Shown here piece by piece: positions 27,201-39,200 of a stretch of DNA of 64,000 nt. The notes under the pieces were generated by a model. The model did not search any database and was not told where the DNA came from. It worked only from the letters and a program-made list of their open reading frames with translations. The stretch is from positions 1,030,469-1,094,468 of the forward strand of contig VZSF01003599.1 of the NCBI GenBank assembly GCA_013398295.1, in the 5' to 3' direction. Position 1 is the stretch's first letter. The number at the start of each line of letters is the position of its first letter. A program made the translations under genes and the position numbers. This DNA is from Chionis minor. Its lineage: Eukaryota > Chordata > Aves > Charadriiformes > Chionididae.

Positions 27201-29734
27201 CAGTTGTAGTTAAGGGAGACACCTGAAAAATGAAGCTATTGCTATCTAAAGCTGAGCATCCGAAACTGAAAACAAGCTAAGCCAGCTGCTCGAAGGGTAT
27301 GAGGCAAAACCCAGATAAGTCATAGTGAATCTTCCCATTGGCTTCCAGTCAGATTGCGAGTGACTTGTAGGTGGTCACATTTGATTAGTAGAAGAAGTAG
27401 GGATAAAGCTGAGAAGTCCTATTCTCTGTCTCCTGGTATTTTTCCATTTGCTATTTCTCCCTCCTGCAGTTTCTCAACTTCTATGCTTTGGACTCAGTTT
27501 GGCATTTTTTTGAAATTATCCCCAGCATTAAGTATTGTAACTGTGAATAAGGATCTCATTTCTTCTATCATTTACATGTTTCCAAGTTTTTGTCCTCTAC
27601 AGCCACATTTTAAAAGAATGCTAATAGGACTACCTGTCAAGAAATGTTACATTGCTGCTTCAGTTCTTAGGTAATTTACATAAATTATTTTTAAACATTA
27701 CTTTAAATAAAATCCTCCACAGGAGCATAAAATTAAAGTTGGAATGTGGTTCAGTGTGAACAGTATTTATTACTGTGATTATACAGGCAATTGGATGAAG
27801 CCAGCATAAGTCATGTAAGACTTTCCCACCTTCCCTCTTCTGTATTCCTGGCAGATATGGAGGAAGGAAAAGAACGTGTCTCTGAAGTTGGGAGTCATTG
27901 GCTGTGTCTGCAGTGTCTGATAGATGCAGCCTCGGGGTACTGTCTAGACCAGCCTTGCCTGTCTTCTTCAGGGATTCTCCCACAAGCAGTCAGGAAATGT
28001 TCTCTTTGGACCCCCTGGGTTCCAAGTAGGGAACTGAACACACTAGCGGAAGTCGCAGGATCTCAGTGCAAGGTGGATCCAGCTTTCTCAGGCTGGATGC
28101 GAAGCACGTGGCCCTGCCAGAGGCTGCTCTTCCAGCACTATGTGGACAGAGCAAAGATTGCAAGCATTACCGATCTTATGTAAAATAAGAGGTTATTGCT
28201 ACTGGGCATGTATGAAAATCATCTTGTTCCATTACCTAGTTACAGATCTTTCCAAGAGAACTGATGTGCATCTCTGAGTGTTTAAATTTCATGGCAGTGA
28301 TGCATATATTGATAGTTCATCTTGTCAGTGAGAGTCAAAGGAGTGATTATAGCATGTACAATGTGGTTTCACATATCAGCATTTCCCAGGGGTCACGTTA
28401 TAGTTATGTATTATGCATAGCCATCACTTGCATTACAACAGCAACAGTCATTCTGTGGTAACCAAAGATTTTATATCTGTGTATGTGTTTATATACGCTG
28501 TGTACTTAAGGTTTTAAGTATGGTTTGCTAGTTAACCTAGTGTTGATATGAACTCGGGTCTTATTTATGATATCTCCTTTCACAGATGACAGATTGTGTA
28601 AATAATGTATCTCCTTCTGCCATCCTTTTTGTCCCCCATGTCCCTATGCGCTGCTCTTCACTACCAATTGTGTAGTAATGCATTATCTTAGTTTTCCATT
28701 GACACAACAGCTATCTGCTTTTTTTTGAGCTGAACCAAGACGTTTTGCAAAGATCTGAGCACAGTTGTAATCAAGCTGAAGTATTGGAAGTTGTCTCTTG
28801 ATAGAAAATTAGACCAGCTGCTCAGAGTAGATTGGTTCAGACATCAAATCTTCTTTCACATGTTTGAAGTTCACAATTTCTCTTCCCTAGAACTAAATAA
28901 GAGTGGCAGAGGAGCAGGCAAAGGAATAGTTGTAATCTGTAAGGTCTGGTATTTTGCCCAGTAAATTTAAAGGAAATTCATATATGGCTTTTTTGCAGAG
29001 CTTGTTGAGCTAACTGCTGTATCTGTAACTGCCCGCATGCAACTACTCTGGAAGAGCTTGTGGCTGCGTGCCTGTTCTTACCTTTATACTATACTGTGAC
29101 TATATTTATGTAGGGAGATTTTTAGTCTTACCATAAAATTAACTAACGATGTCACAGTAGCAATGAGATACAAGTTGAGCAGAGCTGAGATCAAACATCT
29201 GCTGTCAGTTGTCCTCCATGCAGGAGACCAGGAGAATTATTTAATTTATAACCATCCTGGTTTTCTAACGCTTGGGTTGGCAAACAATTTTTGTGTCATT
29301 AGATTTGTTGCTCATACTTGTTTTAACGCTCTTGGGATTGTCTTTGATTTTAAAAATCTTAGTGGGTGGGCTGCGTAAAATAATATATAAAATAATTATT
29401 TATTGATCATTGTTTATAAATAAACTATGGTGCTGATGAAATGACCTTGAAAAATGACTTTGAACAGTTTCATATATTGGCTCAAAGTTGAAGTGCTTTA
29501 CAGAAATCAAGATACGGGTACAAGCTATTTCAGTATCATTAGAACTTCAAGGAACTTCTAATTTATTCTTTTCTCTATCTTTTTTAGGAGTTTGTTGTGC
29601 TGTCCGAGAGTTTGATGAATGACCCCATTATGGAAAGAGAAATTGTAACAAGGGCCAAAGACTACGTGAAGAAACATCATTCATGGGAAAGTGAAAGAAA
29701 AGCCTATCAGGATCTTGTCCTGAGACTCCAGTGA
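3174..29734 (+). CDS. GLT1D1: GLT1D1, glycosyltransferase 1 domain-containing protein 1 (3' half, six exons)
   Basis: Spliced coding sequence joins 3174-3269, 4343-4392, 13361-13404, 14860-14980, 22604-22702 and 29588-29734. It gives 184 complete C-terminal residues of a protein of about 346 residues in human. All junctions are AG/GT and every phase closes exactly. The product is the C-terminal Rossmann half of a GT-B (GT4-like) glycosyltransferase: a first beta strand [15 protein letters not shown], the HLGIIGP strand, the substrate-site segment [13 protein letters not shown] with the family E-x7-E spacing, and the NIPGN...KHKETGLLF motif that in related enzymes contacts the nucleotide-sugar donor. 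The human protein is poorly characterised and its donor and acceptor cannot be read from sequence. No signal peptide can be judged because the N-terminus is absent. Neighbour: TMEM132D lies convergently downstream, as in human 12q24, which supports the call. No frameshift or internal stop is seen. Confidence 0.95.
4343..4392 (+). CDS. GLT1D1: GLT1D1 coding exon B (50 bp)
   Basis: With the last base of the previous exon it encodes [17 protein letters not shown]. The acceptor is CTTCTGTTTTAG and the donor is CA|GTAAGT. It aligns with the family segment that reads roughly 'WHQEEPNVHLVIVGPE' in human. The 50-bp length is not a multiple of three, so skipping it would shift the frame. It ends in phase 0. 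Confidence 0.93.
4393..13360 (+). other. GLT1D1: GLT1D1 intron, 9.0 kb
   Basis: AT-rich intron from a GTAAGT donor to a TTCCTTTCTAG acceptor. Its only clear internal feature is the 1.9-kb CR1 copy at 10311-12184. A weak copy of an amniote-type motif begins near 6439 (GGGCCAGATCCTCAACAG). I see no further exons or RNA genes. Confidence 0.8.
10311..12184 (+). mobile_element. CR1 LINE, 5'-truncated, with degraded reverse transcriptase
   Basis: Homology begins inside ORF2 ([11 protein letters not shown], a stop codon, then [11 protein letters not shown]) and runs through the reverse-transcriptase domain to the 3' UTR. Recognisable blocks include [69 protein letters not shown], and the C-terminal [19 protein letters not shown]. 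The frame is broken by at least two stops (near 10344 and at 10977) and by several frameshifts, for example around 11080 where AFDTVPHD is split. The catalytic FADD box reads FGDD (11314-11325). The 3' end (GATGATCTTTAAGGTCCC ... CATTCTGTA) is typical of CR1. The copy is dead, in sense orientation within the GLT1D1 intron. Its three longest frames are fragments of one gene, not separate genes. Confidence 0.95.
13361..13404 (+). CDS. GLT1D1: GLT1D1 coding exon C (44 bp)
   Basis: Encodes [14 protein letters not shown] plus two bases of an arginine codon. The acceptor is TTCCTTTCTAG and the donor is AAAAG|GTAAGA. It continues the family helix that reads 'VDPVFTREVKAKVKR' in human. Its length is not a multiple of three. 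It is very short and follows a 9-kb intron, so automated gene finders may miss it. Confidence 0.92.
14177..14421. repeat. 245-bp intronic foldback (inverted-repeat) element
   Basis: The outer 17 bases are a perfect inverted repeat: AGGAGATGCTGGCTTTT at 14177-14193 and its reverse complement at 14405-14421. Further inward the arms stay collinear without gaps. After 20 weakly matching positions there is another perfect block, AAAGATCTC at 14214-14222 against 14376-14384, followed by an imperfect ...TTC...CTTC match. Arms are therefore about 50-55 bp with a spacer of about 135 bp. No convincing target-site duplication flanks it. It could be a MITE-like DNA-transposon relic or a conserved hairpin; the family was not identified. 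Confidence 0.7.
14685..14790 (+). mobile_element. MIR-like ancient SINE fragment
   Basis: The run GAGAGGAGAACACGGTAAAG, TGGCTTGCCCA, then CAGAACCGTGCCTGAATTGC and TCTGACCACC follows the 3' half of MIR ('cagagaggttaagtgacttgccca ... gaacccaggtctgtctgactcc'). Inside it is a perfect 18-bp palindrome, GCTTGCCCATGGGCAAGC, at 14717-14734. Identification is by eye. Confidence 0.5.
14860..14980 (+). CDS. GLT1D1: GLT1D1 coding exon D (donor-site E-x7-E segment)
   Basis: After completing an arginine codon it encodes [20 protein letters not shown] then [20 protein letters not shown]. The acceptor is TTTTATTTCTAG and the donor is GAG|GTAATT. The segment [10 protein letters not shown] carries the two glutamates spaced E-x7-E (14954-14980) that characterise GT4-type retaining glycosyltransferases. 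The second Glu is the last codon of the exon. Confidence 0.95.
16121..16148 (+). repeat. Homopurine tract with a 9-G run
   Basis: Uninterrupted purines: five G, eight A, GGA, then nine G and three A. This is simple low-complexity sequence in an intron and could be length-variable between individuals. Confidence 0.85.
18585..18625 (+). repeat. Two-copy tandem duplication, 24-bp period
   Basis: TGAGATAAATATATAAT occurs at 18585-18601 and again identically at 18609-18625. It is a small intronic tandem duplication with no apparent function. Confidence 0.85.
22604..22702 (+). CDS. GLT1D1: GLT1D1 coding exon E
   Basis: Encodes [20 protein letters not shown] then [13 protein letters not shown], 33 whole codons in phase 0. 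The acceptor is TATACCTCTAG and the donor is CAG|GTAAGA. It is the segment after the second Glu of E-x7-E: the VPVLA.NIPGN strand and the G-x-LF loop lining the nucleotide-sugar site in GT-B enzymes. Being 99 bp in phase 0, skipping it would keep the frame but delete this part of the donor pocket. Confidence 0.95.
22703..29587 (+). other. GLT1D1: GLT1D1 last intron, 6.9 kb
   Basis: AT-rich intron from GTAAGA to a TTCTCTATCTTTTTTAG acceptor. A purine-rich block with several CpGs (about 25840-26000) stands out from its surroundings, but I could not assign it to a family. No further exons were recognised. Confidence 0.75.
29588..29734 (+). CDS. GLT1D1: GLT1D1 terminal coding exon F with stop codon
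   Basis: Encodes [20 protein letters not shown], then [20 protein letters not shown], then QDLVLRLQ and TGA (29732-29734). It aligns with the amphipathic C-terminal helices of the family ('EFVHLAKRLVSDP...HSW..ER..Y..L...L' in human). The protein ends a few residues after the conserved leucines, slightly earlier than human. Confidence 0.95.
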   Translation, partial: EFVVLSESLMNDPIMEREIVTRAKDYVKKHHSWESERKAYQDLVLRLQ

Positions 29735-30260
29735 ATTGCAACGCTACAGCTGATACCCAGCAGTCTATGTAGAGCACTTTAACGATGGATATGTAATTAG
29801 ATTTGGGTTTCTCTTGGTTTCTTTTTAGAAGAGATAGTAAGACGTGTTATTATTCAATTCAAACATACCAACATCGCAGGAGTTGCCTGCTACTTCAAAC
29901 TGTCAAATTTATCTAATTCAACACACTGTCTCTAGTGTACCGGCTCATCACAGACCGGTATCATTTTGTAAGATCACATAGGAGAAATACACTCATTCAG
30001 CAGACACTAAATTTTTGTTATTGTAAGGCCTCAAAGGGAGGATGATTTCTCGTACACAGTGGAGCACTTCACCACATAGAGCTTACATCAAATGTTCTGA
30101 TCATGTTGCATCCTAACCAAACTGCAGTAGCGTTTTCTTTCCAGTTACATCAATCTGAATGTATTCAAGTACATGTGACATGCACACATATATGTCCACG
30201 AAGCCAAGATTACTGATATAAACAGAGTAATAAATTATTAAGATGAAAGCTTTCTTAAGA
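29735..30260 (+). other. GLT1D1: GLT1D1 3' UTR (inferred)
   Basis: Non-coding sequence after the stop codon up to just past the first good polyadenylation signal. The 3' end is inferred from that signal only; a longer alternative UTR is possible. Confidence 0.6.
30229..30234 (+). terminator. GLT1D1: Candidate poly(A) signal AATAAA for GLT1D1
   Basis: Canonical AATAAA in GAGTAATAAATTATT, about 495 bp after the stop codon. A TG-rich stretch (CATATCTGTTGACTGCGTGA) follows about 40 bp downstream. Cleavage would fall near 30250. Confidence 0.55.
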
Positions 30261-33200
30261 CTGAAAGATCAACATATCTGTTGACTGCGTGATGATCAGG
30301 GGACCAAAAAGCAAGTGGAGTGTTGATACTTGGGGAAGGTGAGGCATATAGGACATGCCCTCGAAGTCCCTGAATTGCTTCCAGATAAGCTGCTACGGCC
30401 GAACAGTCCTATGTCTGCATTTTCTCTTGGGCCCTGGGACTAGAGCAGGAACGTTGGCACAGCACCTGACAGCCCTACGTGGCTTCAGATTCCAGAAGCG
30501 CGGAGTGCTGCCCGCAGCAGCGAGACGTGTTTGCAGACAGAGCTGCTTCGTTACGTAAACTACCTCTTAAGGTTGCCGGTTTCTTTGGTACCTCTTTGAT
30601 TTACCTATTTACTAAAAGATTTATGGGAGCTGTAAAAAGGGATGAAGGAGGGGTGGGAGGGAAGGTATTTTCAATTTACTATGTGTTTTGGTACTGTTCA
30701 TTCTCATTTGTGGCTTTCAGGAGATACTGTAATGTACTGCAGCAGGCTTTTTTAAAGTGAGACTTATCTGTGCTTGAAGTCTATACTAATCATTTCTGCC
30801 AGCCTAGTGATTATGGACATATCTTTGAATCAATAATTGGTCATCAAGGGACTTACATTTATAGGGGAAAAAAAAAAGAGGGTCACATTTTAAACTACTT
30901 GTTATTAGGAAATTCTATTTGCTTTGTATAGGCTTGATCCTGCCCCAGTGATCTCACCCCAGTGAGATGTTTTCTATTGATTTGAATGGCTGTTGTGTCA
31001 GACTTTTCTTTGTAATAATGAAGTTCACCGTGTATTTTAAGCTTTCCTCTTTATTTTTGATGTTTTGCAGCTGTTGGGACAGTAAACAAGAAAGTAATTT
31101 GAATGTCATATATTGACATCTCCGAAACTTCCCCCCCCCTTTTATTGTAATGGGCTTCTGCGCAGCGTTGCCTTTGGTAATACAGTCTTCAAGGGGAAAA
31201 TGGGCCTGATTTGAAATCCAAGAATTGCTACAGTCCCTGCTGAGCACATACTTCCTAAATATTTCTGGTGTGTCCTTTGAGATGCCGGCATGTAAGTGCG
31301 TCTGTGCTAGTTCTCAGCATAAAAGCCGCCAGCCAACATCTACCACTGAGCAGTTTCTAAATCTGCATGTGAACCAGCCTGTTGGGTTTTCCTTGCTGTC
31401 TCAGGAGGAGCCATATTTCTTCAGACATCTCCATTACCAGTGAGCAGTGAGGCCTCTCGTGGCATTGCAGCATCTCTTTTGGGCACAACAAAATCCCCTA
31501 CGAGGATTTTAGGCATGACGTATGTGGTGTGGGACCTTTATAGCCAGTAGAAGACAAAGACCATTTATAGGTAACTGAGCTGATGGCAGGGAGTCCTGTT
31601 CCTCTCAAAACATCTCACAGATCTCCTCTGCCGGTGTCTCGCTGATAATCTGCTTGTTTGGCTTTAATCCTTAGCCATTACCCCACTCCTCCTTTCTATA
31701 GTATTGGTTGTCTTCTGAGAAGTACAAATTATTAAAAACAAATACACAAAGTGGGATAGATGTCTAAGCACTGAGCTAACGGTAAATGATCAGTAATAGT
31801 AGTGATTAGAAAGCTTTTTCTAAAGCGTGATATATTTATTATCAAGCCTCAAGCGACTAAATACATTGATCTGGAATCTGTGCTATTTCCAGCAAAACAA
31901 AACATGTTCAAGTGAGAAATTCTGCTACACCCTCAGAATGTAATTAACATATGATTTTTCAGGCTGTGTTTAATCTATAAATATGAAATCTGCATCTGGG
32001 AAACAGCATGCTCATTTGCATGTGATAACAATACCAGAAGCACAAACAACCCTTCTGCAATACATGCATTAAGAGGAAAAAAAAAAAGAAAACAACCAAA
32101 ATAGTGGTGAGATCAGCCCTCAGGACTGCTTTACAGTCATCAAACGAGGCAGCGTTCATCAATCAAGGGCATTCAGCTTTGATATCATTTATCACATGGG
32201 CTTGTGTTCTGCAACATGAAGCCTGTCTATTGAGGCTAAAAGGTTGGGGCAACAACTGCTGGGGAATTTCAGCATAATAAATTGCTATTGAATTTATGTT
32301 TTAAATTTCATGCAGTCTTATGTTCCAGGCCCATAAATATTCAATGAGTCTTGTAAGTCCTTGTAAAGAAAATATGAGACCCATGCAAGCAATTTTAGGT
32401 ATAATTATCTTTCAAGCAACTTCACTCAAACGATTTTATATTTCAGAATAATCCTTTTGTTGTCCTGCAGCCCTAATTATGGTATTTATCTTCCCCCTTC
32501 AAAGCCCCATTTCTTATCCTAGCAGCTTTTTAAGCAAGGCACACCTTGATGAGATACAGATACAGCTCCAAAAATAGCACTTGTTCTGTTCGCAGGAAAA
32601 ACCTGCATTGTTCATTTACCCCATGGCTAATTCTGTATTTCAGGACCTTGAAATGTACTGTTAATTAATCCAATTACATGCATTTTATTTTGCAATTAAT
32701 TCTGCCATTGAATCCACAGGAACTGAATGAAAGCAGTGGACCTGTACAATGGGTACTACTATGCTGTTTCCTTTCTTGGCACGATTACTTGAGAAGTGGA
32801 GACAATTTGGTAGTGTGTGGCAAAACCCAGCTAGAGCCTGTGGTGTGTGGAATGAGAGCTTCCTGAATTTCATTTTAATTAGCCCTAAGCGTGCATATTC
32901 TGATTTTTAGAGCTAGTTTCTACATTCCCATTACAGACTGAACCAGTGTATGCCCTAGGAGCATTGATACTGAGTTAAGTCTTCCCGTTTTTGTCTGCTC
33001 CTGGGCAAAATGTTACTGTTGGCTTAAACCAGCAAGGATTTACCATCTCCCACCTCCGCAGCCTTGGCGCTGCTCTTCTCCCTGGCAAGAGCCAACGCTG
33101 CACTCCCTTCCTCTGCTCCTGCCTGCCTGGGGGAGCCTTACAAAGGCTCTCGGTAGGGAGCAAGGGGATCTTTGCTTCCAAGAGTGAACACAAACTTTGC

Positions 33201-36200
33201 CAGACTCTTGTCCTTCGCCAACAGCACAATCAATGGCCGGCGCTGAACCCTGGACTTTGGAAAACAGATTGTGCTGATCCGAACTAGCTTATCTTAGCAA
33301 TAACCAGCGGCGCCTCAGAGATGGACTATGCAGCGTGCCTGGAGGGAAATAACGTAGTCCGATAGAATTGGGGAAAGGATTTAGATATATATCTCTAAGG
33401 ATTTAAAGAAAACAAACATTAAAACTTTTCTCTTTGGACTCATTACAGCTCATTTTAGGAATATTTAGAGTATTTCAGACTTCAGAAGTCATGAATGAAA
33501 CAAAAAAGCAGCAGAGGTAGGAACCGGAGTACGACCGTGGCTGTGAGGACGTTAGCACATACTTTCAGTATTTTAGAAATGACTATATCTGAAGGGACTT
33601 AGCTCCAAAAATAATGTGTGACATGGCATTTAGAGCATTAACATTTTAAATTCAGCTTTTGCATGTGGCAAAAGCTGACTGTTACGATAGTTACCAGGGC
33701 TGCCAAGGTTTGCTGGACTCCTCCATGTTCAGCCACGATGGCCTTGGTAGCTTGGCTGATGCAACGACTTAATTCAGAGCGCTTTGGGATGCGGCTGGGG
33801 CGCTGATGCTGACCCACCTTTGCGATTTCAAGCTCTAACAGAACCTCGGTGCTCCAAAACAGCAAAAGGGAGTCGCTTGGTCATCTCAGGGGAATTAGTT
33901 TTGGTATTTTGCTATTAACTTTGTTGACATATCAGGACAACTGTCGAAAGAAAATGTTAAATTATATATTGGAAGATTTAAAGGTATTTGTGGTCCTTCA
34001 GCAAGTAATGTACCATCAACTTAGCCTGAGTATTAAGCAATCCAAACAGCTGCAAACGCTACCGGTATGTTTAATGAATGCACAAGTACATCAGGCTTTT
34101 TCAACATACTTTCTTTGGCCTGTTGGGCTCATAACCCATTCTGTCCCTTTCTCCCCTCAGTCTTTTTAAGCTTTTGGTCAAGAACCATTCCACGTGAAAA
34201 TAAAGAAACAGTTTTGTCAAAGGCTTGTCAGAGGAGATGGGTGCTTCCATGTGGAAATCAATCATTTAATGGCTCAGTGGGATCTGAGCATTTTTTTTCA
34301 TTAAGTTGTCCAAAGTAATTTCATCAAGCCAGAATTTATTTCACTTCCACCCTCCTCTGTCCAAGCCCAGTTGCTTTAATGTTTGAAACTTAAACCCCAT
34401 CTAAGAGCAGGTCTCCATGGCCTGAGCTGCAGTTGCTTGGGATCTCCTTGCACATGTCTCAGTATTCCTAGATGCCGTGGGTACCTTTAATCCTGCCTGA
34501 CATACCCAAAGGAAAGTCTTGATCTTCCAAAGTCTTAATTGCATTTAGAATTCTAGTGTAAAGGATCTACTATGAAAAGAAAGATTTATGGTCACCAATA
34601 TAAAAGCAAACTGTAACATAAACCCAAGATTTCTAATTTTTTTAAAAAATCTAAATATTCTAAAAAGGTGGATAATTTTTATGTGCAATTTAATCCTCTT
34701 TAAATGAACCATATTTTCATCAAGTAACTATTCCATGTAATGCCTATGACATCTAATTTTAGGTATTAAATATTGAGGGCACTTGAAATCTCTCATCTTT
34801 CCAAAAATGTAGGCCAGCATTTGTTTTGTCCAGCGCCTGAAAAATTATTCTAGAAATTCATTTCCCCTAGAGCATTACCATTAAGCTAATTTGAAACGTT
34901 TGTTTAAAATTAAGCAACACATTTTAATAAGAACAGCAGAGAACATCTGGTTACTGAGAAATCATAGTTGTGGACACCTGACCTGAAATAGCACTTTAAA
35001 CAGCCTACAGCACCCTTTAACCCTTCCTACTCCAGAAGCAAGTCGTAGCACCCCTTTTACGATATTTTTAGTATGCTCCTTCCATTGCAGCTTCCATTCT
35101 TGTGTACTGCAGCACAAATCTTCTTAAGACAGAAGTCCAGCTCTAACTATAACCTTGCAAGATAGAGGTCACTTATTCCATTTGTCTGATTCAACCACGT
35201 TACATCAGGCATTGAAAGGAAATGCCCCTCTACTGCTTCAAAAATAAATCCTTGCCATTGAAAAGTTGCGCTGTTATTTTAGTGGCTTTAATGAAGTTAA
35301 ATGAGTTACGGAATCTTTAATTTAACTTGAGTAATACATCAAAAAATTATGTGCTTGAGCATGGCCTTTACTGTCTCTTACAGCCTCCTAGCTTCTTTCC
35401 TAATTTTTTTTTTCCTTTTGAAAATATGTTTGAGCAAGAAGCCACCTGTAATCCCATTGGAAAAACGTGTAAGTTCCTGCTTAACTTGTACAGGTGTTCA
35501 CACCTTGCAGCATCCACTACGGTGGAGTCCCCAGAATAATTGCGGTGCTTTCCAGCGGCAGGAGGGCTCGGGGCTTTGGAGGAGCGAGGAGGCTGCAGGC
35601 TCCCTGCGCGGCTTTTGGCACGACGCTGTTCTGGTCTGGTCTGCACCAGAAATCATAAATACCATTGGCAGGAACCATTGGCTCGACCATCCCTGTTTAC
35701 GTACCTGGTATAATCCAGCAACACCAACAGTTACGTGAAGAGCAAGGTAAGGCTGTAAAGGTAGCATGCGCTAATGATGTGGTAATACTCTCAAATATTG
35801 GTACAGATTATTAGTGCTTCAGTCCCTATTTAGAAGGCGACTGCTGAAATCCCAGAGCCAGACTGTGACCCTGTCCTGGCATTTCCCGCCGCGCCGCGAA
35901 CAGCATCAGCAGCTGCTGGCTTACGAGGTGCTGTCTGACGCGAATCCAGGCACTAGAGGCTGGCTCACGCTTTGTAATGTGGTTTAAAATAAGTTTGTCC
36001 TGGCCAAGCGTGAGTGACAATACAGCTATTTACAGACCGCGCTGCAAGTCAGGCAAAAAAGTTGCACCCTTTTCTGTCTGAAAGTATAGGCAATGGGGAA
36101 ATTTAATACGCGTTTTCTGGAATAGGAGAACATTAGTAGTACATGTTCTGAATACTCATCACCTTTTAATACCATTTCACTCTCTTTTTAATCTCAGTAT

Positions 36201-39200
36201 GACCCTAGTAATGATTCTGTTCTGAACAGGTTTAAAGTCTTTCACAGAGCCTGTAGCTCATCTTCAGTTTTGTATTTACTGTTTCTTACTGATTACATCT
36301 CTTATTGTTGTAGCCCTGGGAAATGCTGCAAGGTGTCCCTGGGGTATTATGCATCGTTACCTAGTGCATCTTCCATCCTTTTTACTTACTTTTCTGTGGC
36401 TTAATGAGATCATTTTTCTATCCCCTCCACTCTTAAAACACTTGTCCCTGCATGTCATTTGTTTGAATAAAACATCAGGATGTGTTTAAGCTTGCACGGA
36501 GGGAAATCTCCCAGCCATCACCGTTAAGGTAACATTGTTCCACGCTGAAGCTGCTTCTGTCCTTTTATCCAGTGGTTTGCCAAGCTCGGATTTAGCCAGG
36601 AGGCAGCTCTGCAGCAGGACTGAGTCACCTCTCCCAGCTCAGATGTGGGATGCCCTTTGCAGCAGTAGCCCAGAGCACAGGGACTGTGCACTGCTGAGGA
36701 GTGGGAGCTGGAGACACGGCCCCGGATGTACAGGGAAAACGATAAATGAAATGGGAAAGTCAGCCAAAGCAGGAATAAAAGAAGAGGTGTATCCTCAACC
36801 CTTCTCTCTCTAAGCAGGGGAAGCTTTGAAGGATGAAGGTGGTGTCTTTCAAGAAGTTTGCATTTGTTTTGAGGATAAGGAGAAGACCAGTTTGTAGAAC
36901 TGTAATTCCCTTCTCCAGCAAGTGAGACTGCAAACCAAGGTGGTTTTGGTTTTTTTTTTTCTTAAAAGAAAGGTGAGTTTTAGGCTCTGTTCTGTGAGGC
37001 TGGGATCTCCTGATGGCCCATGGCCACACATGCCCCTACACGTCACTGCGGGAGCTCCAGCCTGCAAACATCGTTGTAGCAGTCGCTTGAGTTTTGCCAG
37101 TGCGATGCGACGTCGTTCTAAATGTCACATCAGGAGACAACGGAGCAGACTCAGGGACTGTGCTATTGTGTGGAAGGGAACATATCACACTGCAGGTCAT
37201 TCACTGGACTAGAGCAAATCCTCTGCTCCTGGGCTGTGATTGCTCTGCAGCCCAGTAAACCACAGTGGTGGGATTTTTTGGGCGCTGAATTCAAATGTTT
37301 GTTCATAAGGGCCAGGTTGAGACTGCTGAGCCCAACTGCTTTCATCCCATTGAAACAAAGCTTCATCCACCAGCTGATTGTACTGTAAGACCCCAGTTTC
37401 ATCAGGCTTTAGGTGGAAGGCCCAGTTTAAGAGACTCAGTCTCTATTGTCACTACACCTCTACCTCATGCTGCAAACACCTGTGAAGTTACATGCCATTT
37501 TTAAACTGGAAAAAAATATGCTCAGGTCTGTAGCTGTTGAGCAGTAGCCATTCGTTCTCGTGGATGGCTCCTATTTATGTGTCATTTAATATCTCCAGTC
37601 CCAGCCCCAGGCAGTTAATTGAACCTCTATACTAAAAGCCGCGTAACGGAGATGTGCGGAAGTTCAGCTGGCATCTGTAGTCGATGGCAGCTCAGGGGAA
37701 GACGGGAAGGTTTCATGTAGCACTGCCCTACCTCAGAAGAGGGCAAATTCCTCAGGATGAACTTTGGAGACAAAGACCAGATGAGGGCGATGTGCCTGAG
37801 CCACTCTGGCAAGAGGGGGCAAATGGCAACTGGTGCCAGCGATGGACACCCGCAGCAGCTCAGCTGGAGGGAGAGGGAACACGTGCTTATCCTGCCTGCA
37901 AAGAAATAAGTGAAGGCAATCTTGGACCCATAGAAGAGAAACAAATCCTCAGCAGGGGAATTTCTACATGAAGACAAATAGTTGGAAACTGCAGTCCTCT
38001 TGGCTTAGAGCAAGATTAATCTCACCTTCATGTGAGGATCTCATAAATACAGAAAACTATTTGTCCATATTTCCTTTATGGTCAGTGGAGAGTCCAGACT
38101 TCATCAAAACGATAGTTCATCACTGCAAGCTTCGGTGGGGATGATCCACCAGCTGAAGGCATTTGTCTGCATTGAAAGGAGGGTCAGACCTTTCTGACAC
38201 CTACATCTCAGTAAGAGCACTTCTACCCCAAATTCAGGTACCGACTTTCTGACAAGGAGTTCAGAACTGGAGGACAGAATCTTGCTCTAGCCCTGAAGGA
38301 GGAGACACAGGGAACAGGTACCCTGAGAAAGCTCTCTAAACCCTTGTGAACTCTGCAGGCAAAAGCAATATCCCACACATCTGGGGTGTGCAGGGTCACT
38401 GTCACGTGTGCACTGTTAGAGAGCAGTGAAACTGCCTGCAAATATCTCAATGTTTCTCTTGCTGGGCAGCCGTGTGACACGGGTACAGCCATTCTGATGG
38501 CAACACCCTGTGTCTGTCCAGCAAATGCAGCTACGTGTCACCAGCGGTACAAGTGTTCCCCAGGCTTTAGCCACAGGCCAGCTTGCATTTTTCCCCATCA
38601 ACTGTTATTTGTTTCTTTGCTACTAATTTTTCTGTGCTTATATACCTTTAAAACTATTAATAAATGCATCATTTTTGCTGTAATATTTGGGGAAGGAAAT
38701 GCAATCACGTTGGTTTATAAAAATTAACACTAGGTAACTTTTCACTGAAGGAAAGTCTGCGTCCTGAATCACAGCAACCCAGGTTTCTACTTGAAGCAAA
38801 GAAAACATGATGGCTTGATCTCAAATCCCAGAGAAAGCTGTATCCACCCTTAGCTTTGCACATCGCAGGTGTGTCAGAGTCAGTACATATTTACTGGGAC
38901 CTTCCTAAGGCATCCCACTGGCTCACCTGGTGTAAAATGCCTTCCTGCTCCACGGCAGTTGTGACACAAACACCACGTGCATGCAAGGACTTCTGTTAAT
39001 GTGTCTTGATATTGGGAGATTTCTGGGAAGACAGAAATTTAATCATGGGAAGCGAAAAAAGACTGAAAGCCTGGAGATGAAGCAGACGCTTTTGTGATGC
39101 TCTTTCAGAAGCTGTCACATAATATAGATGCTGTTCTCCCCAGCATCTTCTAGTTTCGCTTGTAAATGCATGTTTCCCTGTTCCCATCTATTTTTGGTAA

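Noticed and set aside
27791..28183. 130-codon open frame on the + strand in the last GLT1D1 intron
   Set aside because: No family resemblance or splice evidence, and it would interrupt the GLT1D1 frame between exons E and F.
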